Positions 17,750-25,254 of a DNA stretch of 64,000 bases are shown piece after piece (position 1 is the stretch's first letter; each line of letters starts with the position of its first letter). Source of the stretch: Streptomyces buecherae (lineage in GTDB: Bacteria > Actinomycetota > Actinomycetes > Streptomycetales > Streptomycetaceae); NCBI RefSeq assembly GCF_014295035.1, contig NZ_CP060404.1:7542501-7606500 (forward strand), read 5' to 3'. A model generated the notes under the pieces. The model made no database searches, was not told the origin of the DNA, and worked only from the letters and a program-made list of their open reading frames with translations. A program made the translations under genes and the position numbers.

Positions 17750-18088
17750 CGATCCTCCTGAAACGCGAGGGTGGCGCGGGGTGGGAGCGGAGAACAAAGC
17801 GCCTGATCGTGACACGGACGAGGGTCGGAAGGTCAACACCGCATCGCCGACTCGTATTTCCCCGGTCGTCACCACGGCGAGCCCGACGCTCGGTCACATC
17901 CCCGCTGTACGGGGGCCGTTGGCCTCATTCGACGCGATCACCCGTCACCCGCGAGCCGTCACGCGCCCGTCACGAGGCCGTCACGCGGGCGGGCGCGACC
18001 CGAGCACGCCTCGGGCTGCCTCGCCTGAGCCACCCACCACGCCCCGCCCACCCGTCGCCCGCCCCGCCCCGATCCGCCCCGCCCCGGC
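17750..18088. other. 339-bp intergenic region with 11-bp-spaced direct repeats
   Basis: This is the region upstream of the amidohydrolase gene and downstream of the transketolase genes. It contains a hairpin-like motif at 17898-17917 and a run of CGTCAC repeats at 17943-17984. No gene seen. Confidence 0.5.
17943..17989. promoter_or_regulatory. Array of four CGTCAC direct repeats, PhoP-box-like
   Basis: CGTCAC begins at 17943, 17957, 17968 and 17979. The last three are exactly 11 bp apart, giving units such as CGTCACGCGCC. Streptomyces PhoP boxes are built from consecutive 11-bp direct-repeat units with a TCA core, so a response-regulator site is a reasonable guess. It lies about 200 bp upstream of the amidohydrolase start. 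Confidence 0.35.
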
Positions 18089-18991
18089 TCACGCGCCGAG
18101 GAAGTCCGCGATGCGGGCGCGCAGTCCGGCCGGGTGCAGGCCCTGGCCCGCCAGGTGCTCCTCGATGGTGCCGTACCGGCGCAACTCGCGGCGGGCCACG
18201 CCGAGCCCGAGCACCCGGTGCGGGAGGTCGACGAGGGCCTCGCCGGCGGCGGCCGAGGACGTACCCGCCAGATAGGGCTCGACCAGGACCACGTCGGCCG
18301 CGTCGGTGGCACCGGCGGCCGACCGCAGCGTCGCGGTGTCCAGGGGCCGCACCGTCGTCGCGTACAGCACCGTCACGTCCAGGCCGTCGACGGCGGCGAG
18401 CACGTTGTCCATCATCGGCCCGACGGCCACCACGACCCCACGCCGCCCCTGGCGCACGGTGTGCAGGCCGACGCCGTCCACGGGGCGCGGCGCCGCGTTG
18501 GACTGCTCGGAAAGGCGCAGGTATACCCGGTCGTCACCGGCGGCTGCCGCGTGTCGCAGCAGGGCCTCCGCCTCGTCCGGGTGGCCCGGCACGTGGATCG
18601 TCCAGCCGTCCAGCGTGTCGAGCAGGGCCACGTCGCCCGGCGCCATGTGGGTGAAGCCGCCGGCGGGCCAGTCGTACGAGCCGCCGGCGCTGACCAGCAC
18701 GCCGCCCGTCCCCTGGTGCCCGAAGTCCAGCTTCACCTGCTCGAAGGGGCGCTCCACGAGGAAGCTGGCGAAGGTGTGCACGATCGGGCGCATGCCGGTC
18801 AGGGCGAGCCCGCCGCCGGTGCTGACGAGCAACTGCTCGCGGATGCCCACGTTGATCACCCGATCCGGATGGGCCCGGGCGGCGTCGGCGAACCGGTCCG
18901 CGCTGATGTCGGCCAGGACGACCGCGAGGCGGGGGTCCTTGTCCAGGAGCCTGGAGGTGATGGCGGTGAAGCGCTCGCGCATGGTGTCCAT
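18089..18991 (-). CDS. Transketolase C-terminal subunit (split type)
   Basis: A 300-residue protein corresponding to the pyrimidine-binding and C-terminal domains of transketolase/DXS-like enzymes. RVINVGIREQLLVSTGGGLALTGMRPIVHTFASFL contains the catalytic Glu region that activates thiamine diphosphate. ATG 18991 follows a GGAGAG. It pairs with the N-terminal subunit gene 130 bp upstream on the same strand, so the two probably assemble into one heteromeric ThDP enzyme. Split transketolases of this type occur in biosynthetic clusters and sugar catabolism; the substrate is not evident. Confidence 0.88.
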   Translation of the reverse strand: MDTMRERFTAITSRLLDKDPRLAVVLADISADRFADAARAHPDRVINVGIREQLLVSTGGGLALTGMRPIVHTFASFLVERPFEQVKLDFGHQGTGGVLVSAGGSYDWPAGGFTHMAPGDVALLDTLDGWTIHVPGHPDEAEALLRHAAAAGDDRVYLRLSEQSNAAPRPVDGVGLHTVRQGRRGVVVAVGPMMDNVLAAVDGLDVTVLYATTVRPLDTATLRSAAGATDAADVVLVEPYLAGTSSAAAGEALVDLPHRVLGLGVARRELRRYGTIEEHLAGQGLHPAGLRARIADFLGA

Positions 18992-19121
18992 GGGTGGGTC
19001 TCTCCAAACGGTGGGTGGGTGGTGACGGGGCGGCGTGGCGGGGCGCGTCGGGGCCACGGCGTGCGGGGCCCGGGCGCGCGGGGTCCGGGCGCGGGGTGGG
19101 GCGGGTTACCTGGGGGGCGGG

Positions 19122-19832
19122 CTACTTGGGCTCGACGCGGGCGACCACCGCGTGCGGCCGGTCCGGATGCGGCTGCGTGTAGGCCGCGTACAGCGCCTCG
19201 TGGTCCCGGCCGTCCACGGTCGTCGCGGACCAGCCCGCGGCCTCGAAGCGGGAGGCGATACCGCCCGGCCAGCCGTGCGTGGCCGAGGCGTTGTCGATGA
19301 CCAGGGTGTGCAGCCGTGCCAGACCGGCGGCGCCCGCGTACGCGATGGCCTCGTGGTTGCTGCCCTCGTCCAGTTCGGCGTCCCCGATCAGGACCCAGAC
19401 GGCGGAATCGGCCAGCCCCTGCGCCCGCAGCCCGAGCGCCGCCCCCACGGCGAGCGGCAGCCCGTGCCCGAGTGACCCGCTGCCGATCTCGACGCCGGGG
19501 ACGAGCATGCGGTCCGGGTGGTGGCCGAGCGGCGAGTCGTACGCCCCGAAGGTCGGCAGCGTCGAGACGGGCAGGAAACCCTTGGCGGCGAGGACCGCGT
19601 AGTACGCCATCGGGCCGTGCCCCTTGGAGAGCAGGAACCGGTCGCGGCCGGGGGAGTCGACCTCGCTCGGCGAGACGCGCAGCACGCGGTCGTAGAGCAC
19701 CCACAGCGCGTCCAGCGTGGAGGTGGCCGCGGCGTCGTGCTTCTCGTCGCCGGTCATCAGGCTCATCAGCCCGGGCAGCGCGGCGTAGCCGGAGGGGGTG
19801 GTCGGCGGGGTTCCGAGCGTCGTGGTGTTCAT
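19122..19832 (-). CDS. Transketolase N-terminal subunit (split type)
   Basis: A 236-residue ThDP-binding half of transketolase. The motifs are in order: FLLSKGHGPMAYYAVLA, YDSPLGHHPDRMLVPGVEIGSGSLGHGLPLAVGAALG, and VLIGDAELDEGSNHEA, the GDG-type metal and diphosphate site with GDA in place of GDG. It starts at ATG 19832, only 7 nt after a probable -10 box, so the mRNA is likely leaderless; no SD is visible. It is the first gene of a two-gene operon with the C-terminal subunit. A MerR-type promoter lies just upstream. Confidence 0.88.
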   Translation of the reverse strand: MNTTTLGTPPTTPSGYAALPGLMSLMTGDEKHDAAATSTLDALWVLYDRVLRVSPSEVDSPGRDRFLLSKGHGPMAYYAVLAAKGFLPVSTLPTFGAYDSPLGHHPDRMLVPGVEIGSGSLGHGLPLAVGAALGLRAQGLADSAVWVLIGDAELDEGSNHEAIAYAGAAGLARLHTLVIDNASATHGWPGGIASRFEAAGWSATTVDGRDHEALYAAYTQPHPDRPHAVVARVEPK

Positions 19833-19839
19833 GGCAGGT

Positions 19840-19870
19840 AGCCTGCAACTTCAAGTCGACTTGAAGTCAA
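19840..19870 (-). promoter_or_regulatory. MerR-type promoter with 20-bp palindrome, for the split transketolase
   Basis: On the minus strand, TTGACT (19870-19865) and CAGGCT (19845-19840) are separated by 19 bp, the stretched spacing typical of MerR-activated promoters. The spacer is almost filled by the perfect palindrome ACTTCAAGTCGACTTGAAGT (19848-19867), similar in form to SoxR-type sites. Transcription should begin at or next to the ATG. The cognate regulator is not identified; the adjacent LysR gene is a different family. Confidence 0.6.
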
Positions 19871-19877
19871 GTCGCCC

Positions 19878-20921
19878 TCAGACGGCCGTGGCGCGCCCCG
19901 TGTCGTCGATCGTGAGGGGCCCGCGCGGGCCGCCGTGCCCGTCCGGGGCGTCCTCCGCGACCACCGCGCGCAGGGCCGCCGCGACGGCCGCGACGGCCGG
20001 GTGCCGGCCGGCGCCGCTACGGAAGGCGATCCTGGTCCGGCGGCTCATCGCCATCGGCGCCAGCGTCACCTGCGGCGGCGGGTGCACCAGGCCGAGCTGC
20101 GGTACGAGCGCCACTCCCTGGCCCGCCGCGACCAGGGCGAGCACCGTGGCGAACTCGTCCACCTGGTGCCGCACCCGGGGCGCGAAGCCGGCCGCCTGAC
20201 AGGCCCGGATCGTCATGGCGTGACACAGCGTCCCCGGCGTGGCCGTGATCCACGTCGCGTCCCGCCAGCGCGCGAGCCCGGGCCCACCGTCGCCCTCGCA
20301 CGCCGGCGCGCCCCCGGGTCCCGTAGCGCCGGCGCACGCGCCAGTCGGCCCCCGCGCCCCGACCGGGGTCGCGGCGGGCGCGTCGGGCGGGGTGAGCGAG
20401 GCCAGGTACATCGCCTCGGCGCACAGCGGCTCCGTGGCGAGGCCCGGCTCCGCCAGAGAGGGGACGAAGTCGTAGTCGTGTACCAGCGCCACGTCTAGTT
20501 CGCCGGCCCGCAGCGCGTCCGCCACCGCCGCCGGGTCCACCTCGGAGAGCATCGGCTCAAGCCGAGGGTGCCGGTCGGCCAGCGCGACCAGCGCGGCCGG
20601 CAGGATGGCCCGGGCCGCGGTGGGGAAGGTACCGATCCGCAGCGGCCCGGCCAGCCCCTGCCGGGCGTCGACCAATTCGGCGGCGGCCAGCTCCAACCGC
20701 TCCAACACCGCCTCCGCGTGCGGCACCAGGCGCTGGCCGGCGGGGGTGAGCGTCACCCGACGCCCGGTGCGCTCCAGCAGCGGCACCCCCGCCTCGCGTT
20801 CCAGGGCGCTGAGTTGCTGGGAGACGGCGGAGGGGGTGAAGGCCAGGGCCTCGGCGACGGCGGCGATGGTCCCGCGCAGGGCGAGTTCGCGCAGCAGGCG
20901 CAGACGGCGGACGTCCAGCAT
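19878..20921 (-). CDS. LysR-family transcriptional regulator
   Basis: A 347-residue LysR-type regulator. Residues 1-60 are the winged HTH (MLDVRRLRLLRELALRGTIAAVAEALAFTPSAVSQQLSALE), followed by the linker helix and a periplasmic-binding-like effector domain (LAGPLRIGTFPTAARAILP). An unusual Gly/Ala/Pro-rich insert (about residues 185-215) extends a loop of the effector domain. It is divergent from the dapA-like gene with a 72-bp gap, the classic LysR arrangement, so that lyase gene is its likely target. The transketolase genes lie 45 bp after its stop but have their own promoter. Confidence 0.92.
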   Translation of the reverse strand: MLDVRRLRLLRELALRGTIAAVAEALAFTPSAVSQQLSALEREAGVPLLERTGRRVTLTPAGQRLVPHAEAVLERLELAAAELVDARQGLAGPLRIGTFPTAARAILPAALVALADRHPRLEPMLSEVDPAAVADALRAGELDVALVHDYDFVPSLAEPGLATEPLCAEAMYLASLTPPDAPAATPVGARGPTGACAGATGPGGAPACEGDGGPGLARWRDATWITATPGTLCHAMTIRACQAAGFAPRVRHQVDEFATVLALVAAGQGVALVPQLGLVHPPPQVTLAPMAMSRRTRIAFRSGAGRHPAVAAVAAALRAVVAEDAPDGHGGPRGPLTIDDTGRATAV

Positions 20922-20993
20922 CAGCCCAGCTTACGCTCGATGCCAGAAAAGCGAACTGGACCTGCATCTTCCGGCTGCGGCAGGCTCAGCCGC

Positions 20994-22046
20994 ATGACGC
21001 CGCACCTGCCCTTGCACGGGCTCTACACGCCACTGATCACGCCCTTCGACGCCGACGGAACCATCGCCGTCGACGCGCTCGAAGGGCTCGCCCACGCCGT
21101 CCTCGACGGCGGCGCGACCGGCATCGTCGCGCTCGGCACGACGGGGGAGCCCGCCACGCTGGACGCGGCGGAGCGGCGCACCGTCATCGACGTGTGTGCC
21201 CGCGTCTGCGCCCGGCGCTCCGCCCCGCTCGTGGTGGGCGCGGGGTCCCACGACACCCGGGGCAGCGCAGCGGAGTTGGCCGCGCTCGCCGCCTGGCCCG
21301 AGATCACCGCGGCCCTCGTCCCGGTGCCCTACTTCTCGCGACCCTCGGACGCGGGCGTGCTCGCGCACTTCACGGAGCTGGCGGCAGCCAGCCCCGTTCC
21401 GCTGGTCATCTACCACATCCCGTACCGCACCGGTCAGCCGCTCACCGCCGCGACGCTGCGCGCGCTGGTCCGGCTGCCGGGCGTCGCCGGCGTCAAGTAC
21501 GCGACGGGCGGCGTGGACGCCGAGGCCCTCGCGCTGCTCGAAGACCTCCCCGAGGGGCGCGCGGTACTGGCGGGCGACGACCTGTTCGTGGCCCCGCTGA
21601 TGGCCGTCGGCGCCACGGGCGGCATCCTCGCGACGGCCCAACTGGCCCCGGAGCGGTTCGCCGAACTCGTCGCCGCCTGGCGCACCGGGCGGGTGGAGCG
21701 GGCCCGCGCGCTGGGGCACGCGCTGGCCGGCCTCGCCGCCGCCGTGTTCACCGAGCCCAACCCCACCGTGGTCAAGGGCGTGTTGGCCGCCCAGGGCCGC
21801 ATCCCCACGCCCGACGTCCGTCTTCCGCTGCTGCCCGCGGGGCCGGGCGCCGTCCGGGCGGCGATGCGCCGGCTCGCGGAGGTGGCGGCCCTGGACGCGC
21901 CCTGCCCCGACGCGCCGGCCGACCCCGTCCCGACCGCTCCGGCCGCCGCGCCGGCCCCGGCACCCCTGGCCGGAACGGCGGCACCGGACGTGGCCGCGCC
22001 GCGGGGCGCGGCGGGCGTGGCCGGGAAGGAGAGGGTGCGGGTGTGA
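20994..22046 (+). CDS. Dihydrodipicolinate synthase-family lyase
   Basis: A 350-residue DapA/NAL-family protein. The Schiff-base lysine is Lys168 in GVAGVKYATGG, the proton-relay tyrosine is Tyr140 in VIYHIPYRTG, and the pyruvate-binding GTTGEPATL loop and GAGSHDT motif are present. The core is normal length (about 300 residues) with an extra low-complexity Ala/Pro tail of about 45 residues. Any pyruvate-dependent class I aldolase reaction of the family is possible; the divergent LysR gene suggests an inducible catabolic or accessory role rather than housekeeping lysine synthesis. The start ATG 20994 lacks a clear SD. Confidence 0.9.
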   Translation: MTPHLPLHGLYTPLITPFDADGTIAVDALEGLAHAVLDGGATGIVALGTTGEPATLDAAERRTVIDVCARVCARRSAPLVVGAGSHDTRGSAAELAALAAWPEITAALVPVPYFSRPSDAGVLAHFTELAAASPVPLVIYHIPYRTGQPLTAATLRALVRLPGVAGVKYATGGVDAEALALLEDLPEGRAVLAGDDLFVAPLMAVGATGGILATAQLAPERFAELVAAWRTGRVERARALGHALAGLAAAVFTEPNPTVVKGVLAAQGRIPTPDVRLPLLPAGPGAVRAAMRRLAEVAALDAPCPDAPADPVPTAPAAAPAPAPLAGTAAPDVAAPRGAAGVAGKERVRV

Positions 22047-22491
22047 GGGCCTGCGGGGGTGCGGGCGGTCGGGTGCGGCAGGCGGCATAGGCGCGTTGCC
22101 GTGGCCGACCTGTCGGCCGCCGGCCGGACGGCCGCCCCGGCCGCCTCCCGTCCGGTGCGCGACCGCCCCGCGCGACCCGAGCGAGACGCGCCGGCGTACG
22201 AGCCCGCCGGGGTGTGGAGCCCGCCGGTGCACGGGCGCGCAGGGGGCGCGGCGCGCCGGAGCGCCGACCGCTGGCGCGCAACGACCGGCCACGACGGCCG
22301 CCTCGTGCCCCAACCACCGCGCTGAACTGGCGGTTTGGGAAGGAAAACAGGCACGAGCGGCGACGCGGCGCGGGCTGCGGGTGGGCGAACTCCAGCCAAC
22401 AGGAAACTTTCCTAACGTTTCTATTGTCTGGACCATGACACGCGGATAGCGTGCGCCACGCCACATCCCCTCCACGTGATTGGAGCGTGCC
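22047..22491. other. 445-bp intergenic region ending in the chitinase promoter
   Basis: The first 300 bp are GC-rich with no supportable gene. The last 100 bp drop in GC and hold a palindrome at 22401 and a promoter at 22424-22452, both listed separately. Confidence 0.6.
22401..22452 (+). promoter_or_regulatory. Chitinase promoter with palindrome and DasR-like site
   Basis: TTGTCT (22424-22429) and TAGCGT (22447-22452) are 17 bp apart, a good vegetative-type promoter 40 bp upstream of the chitinase start. Overlapping the -35 box, TTGTCTGGACCA (22424-22435) matches 10 of 12 core positions of the DasR operator core (TGGTCTAGACCA). DasR represses chitinase genes in Streptomyces. AGGAAACTTTCCT (22401-22413) is a perfect dyad just upstream, a likely second regulator site. 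Confidence 0.55.
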
Positions 22492-23523
22492 GTGCACCCC
22501 CACCTCGCACCGCGCCGCCGCCTCGCACTCGGGTTCGCCGTGGCGCTCACCGCCGCCGGAGTCATGACGGCCACCGCGCAGGCAACACCCCAGGAGTCGG
22601 CAGAGCAGCAGCCCGCCAGAGGGGCGGACAAGGCCGCGGTCAGCGGCCTCAACGGGCCTTACCTCTACCTCGGTTGGGGCAATCCGCCGAACGCGACGGA
22701 GTTCCTCAAGGCCACCGGGAACACCCAGCTCACCATGGCCTTCATCCTCGCCAAGGGCGGCTGCGAGCCCGCCTGGGACGGCCAGCGCCCGCTGGCCGGC
22801 GGGCGGGACGCGCAGACCATCAAGGCCGTGCAGGCGGCGGGCGGTTCCATCACCCCGTCCATCGGCGGCTGGAGCGGCAACAAGCTCGGCGAGGCATGCA
22901 AGTCCGCCGCCGACCTCGCCGGCGCCTACCAGAAGGTGATCGACGCGTACAAGCTCGACTCGATCGACATCGACATCGAGTCCACCGAGGTCGAGAGCGA
23001 GCCGGTACGGAAGCGGGTCATCGACGCGCTGAAGATCCTCAAGGACAGGAACCGGGGCCTGAAGGTCTACGTCACCTTCGGCACCGCCCCGAGCGGCCCC
23101 ATTGCGCCAGGCAAGGACCTGGTGCGCAAGGGCGCCAAGGCCGGCCTGGACGTGGACGGTTGGACCGTCATGCCGTTCGACTTCGGTGACGGCACGACCG
23201 ACATGGTGGCCGCCACCAAGTCGGCCGTGGACGGCCTGAAGAACATCGTGAAGGCCGAGTATGGGCTGAGCGACGACGCCGCGTACCGCAAGGTCGGCTT
23301 CTCCTCGATGAACGGCAAGACCGACGTGCGGGGCGAGGTCGTCACCCCGGCCGGCTTCCAGGAGATGGTCAACTACGCCAAGCAGCACCACCTGGCGCGG
23401 GTCAGCTTCTGGGCCGTGAACCGGGACCGGCCGTGCGCGGGCGGCGGCGACGGCGGTTCGTGCAGCGGGATCGACCAGAAGCAGTGGGAGTTCTCCAAGA
23501 TCCTCGCCGGTTACCAGGGCTGA
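22492..23523 (+). CDS. Secreted chitinase, GH18 family
   Basis: A 343-residue GH18 protein. GTG 22492 is chosen because GGAG lies 6 nt upstream and a normal Sec signal peptide follows (APRRRLALGFAVALTAAGVMTATAQA). The catalytic DxxDxDxE motif reads DSIDIDIES with Glu163 as proton donor, and SIGGW is the second conserved strand. There is no separate chitin-binding domain. It resembles the compact Streptomyces ChiC/D-like GH18 enzymes with the YLGWGNPP opening. Acting outside the cell, it would release chito-oligosaccharides from chitin; the promoter suggests control by DasR. Confidence 0.92.
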   Translation: MHPHLAPRRRLALGFAVALTAAGVMTATAQATPQESAEQQPARGADKAAVSGLNGPYLYLGWGNPPNATEFLKATGNTQLTMAFILAKGGCEPAWDGQRPLAGGRDAQTIKAVQAAGGSITPSIGGWSGNKLGEACKSAADLAGAYQKVIDAYKLDSIDIDIESTEVESEPVRKRVIDALKILKDRNRGLKVYVTFGTAPSGPIAPGKDLVRKGAKAGLDVDGWTVMPFDFGDGTTDMVAATKSAVDGLKNIVKAEYGLSDDAAYRKVGFSSMNGKTDVRGEVVTPAGFQEMVNYAKQHHLARVSFWAVNRDRPCAGGGDGGSCSGIDQKQWEFSKILAGYQG

Positions 23524-23613
23524 TCCGAGCCCGTCCGCGAGCCGCCCGGGCCCCGCGCCCGGTGGCACGCGGGCGCATGGGCCCGGGTCGCACCAGGGGC
23601 GTGGCCCGGGCCC

Positions 23614-24042
23614 TCACCGCGAGCGCGCGACGTCGGGCGCGCTCCCGGGCGCGGCCGACGCGTGCGGCACCACGACGATCTGCACCGCGTCCTCGTAGAG
23701 CACGCGCCCCGGATTGGTCGAGCTGAGCCGCACCCACTGGACGCCGTGCGCCGTCAGGATCTCCAGATAGCCGTCAACCCGCTCGATGAGGTGCCGGGCC
23801 GAGCTCTTGAACCAGGCCACGGCCGTCGGATGCCGCTCGCGGTCGTACACCGACGGGTCGACGTGGGAGGGGTTGATGTACGCGGCGTCGTACCAGGCGT
23901 TCGAGGTCCGCCGAAAGCGCTCCTGCTCGGCGGTCAGCCTGCCCTCCCGCGCCAGCCCGTTGACGAGCACGAAGATGCCGGGGTAGGCGCCGCGCTCGTT
24001 GCGGGTCGTGCCCTGGAACCGTACGTACCGACCGTCCCACAC
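23614..24042 (-). CDS. Conserved hypothetical protein
   Basis: A 142-residue protein, starting at GTG 24042 behind GGGGGAG; a longer frame to 24132 adds only a Gly/Ser tail. It opens WDGRYVRFQGTTRNERGAYPG and continues IFVLVNGLAREGRLT, EQERFRRTSNAWYDAAY and SARHLIERVDGYLEILTAHGV. It looks like a small soluble alpha/beta protein of a family common in Streptomyces without a known function. It is divergent from the DUF4157 gene. Confidence 0.75.
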   Translation of the reverse strand: MWDGRYVRFQGTTRNERGAYPGIFVLVNGLAREGRLTAEQERFRRTSNAWYDAAYINPSHVDPSVYDRERHPTAVAWFKSSARHLIERVDGYLEILTAHGVQWVRLSSTNPGRVLYEDAVQIVVVPHASAAPGSAPDVARSR

Positions 24043-24334
24043 CGCCCTGCTCCCCCCGTGGCCGTCGCCGCAACCGCCCTGGCTGCCGGTGGCCGCCTCG
24101 GATGATGCCACCCCGCCGCCCGGACCCGCCACGTCCGGAACGGCCCCACCCCGATCCCGTCACGCGCCGGGTGGCGTCGACGGCGGCGTGCCACACCGAG
24201 TCGCCGCCGCTGCCCGAAGGTGCAACCAGGGCTGCCCGGCTCCGCCGGGAGCTGGCCTGGACGCGAGGCCGGGCCGGCGCCCAGGCTGGAGGGCGACAGA
24301 ACGCCGGGTGGGGGACGCCCCAAGGGAGCCGACG

Positions 24335-25183
24335 ATGCGCCGACACGAGCACGACCACGAGCAGCACGAACACCACGAGCACCACGAGACCGGCGCGCGC
24401 GACGCGGCGGCCGAGGCCCACGAGCGGGCCCGTACCCCGCACGTCCTGCGGGCCGCCGTCGCCGGCCGTACCGACGTCCTCGGCCGCGCCGGCATGGCGA
24501 CCCTGCAACGCGCCGTCGGCAACAGCGCCGCGCGCACCCTCGTCCAGCGCGGGGCAGCCGGGGAGACCGAGGCGACCGAAGAGCCCGTGGAGCAGCCGCG
24601 TTCGTCGGTGCACGACGTGGTGTCCTCGGGCGGCGGGCAGGCCCTGGACCCCGAGACGCGCACCGACATGGAGACCCGGCTCGGCGCCGACTTCTCCGAC
24701 GTGCGGGTGCACACCGACGCCGCGGCGCACGACTCGGCGAAGGAGGTCGGCGCCCACGCGTACACCGTCGGCAACAACGTCGTCTTCCAGCGCGACGCCT
24801 ACGACACGTCCTCCCGGCAGGGCCGCACGATGCTCGCCCACGAGCTGACGCACGTCGTCCAGCAGCGCTCCGGCCCCGTCGACGGCGCCGAGGCGCCCGG
24901 CGGTATCCGGGTGAGCGACCCGGGGGACCGCTTCGAGCAGGAGGCCGCCAGCACCGCCGAGCGGGTCATGGCGGAGCCGCCGGCGCCCACACCCCAGCCG
25001 ACCGAGTCCGCCGCCCCGCAGCCGGCCGCGGCCCCCGCGGCCGTCCAGCTCTCGGCCGCGCCCGCCGTGCAGCGCGCCGCCGAGGAGGGCGAGGACGAGG
25101 AACCGGCGGACGTACAGGGCGCGTTCGTGCAACGGGCGGAGAGGAAGCCGGAGGAAGAGGAGGAGGAGACCCCGCCCGAGTAG
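24335..25183 (+). CDS. DUF4157 protein with HExxH motif, CIS-associated
   Basis: A 282-residue protein, ATG 24335 after AGGGAG. The N-terminus is very His/Glu-rich (HEHDHEQHEHHEHHE) and could bind metal. Residues 57-72 read TLQRAVGNSAARTLVQ, a motif also found in the large CIS effector candidate at 36,799-40,416. Residues 100-180 are the DUF4157 domain, with ADFSDVRVHTDAAAHDSAKEVGAHAYTVGNNVVF and AHELTHVVQQ. His169, Glu170 and His173 form a zincin-like HExxH. The rest is low-complexity Pro/Ala/Glu with several VQR tripeptides. DUF4157 proteins are strongly linked to contractile injection systems, probably as cargo or as processing peptidases. Confidence 0.88.
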   Translation: MRRHEHDHEQHEHHEHHETGARDAAAEAHERARTPHVLRAAVAGRTDVLGRAGMATLQRAVGNSAARTLVQRGAAGETEATEEPVEQPRSSVHDVVSSGGGQALDPETRTDMETRLGADFSDVRVHTDAAAHDSAKEVGAHAYTVGNNVVFQRDAYDTSSRQGRTMLAHELTHVVQQRSGPVDGAEAPGGIRVSDPGDRFEQEAASTAERVMAEPPAPTPQPTESAAPQPAAAPAAVQLSAAPAVQRAAEEGEDEEPADVQGAFVQRAERKPEEEEEETPPE

Positions 25184-25254
25184 GCCCCCGACGAGAGCCC
25201 TCATCTCCGACCCCCGGCCCTCGCCCCCCCTCGGCCTCTGAACCCTCCGTACGG

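Noticed and set aside
11603..17761. A 2,052-codon open frame on the + strand across two minus-strand genes
   Set aside because: It is antisense to the beta-galactosidase and amidohydrolase, both with full catalytic motifs. High GC at wobble positions removes stops from the opposite strand. The product is Arg/Gly/His-rich without domains.
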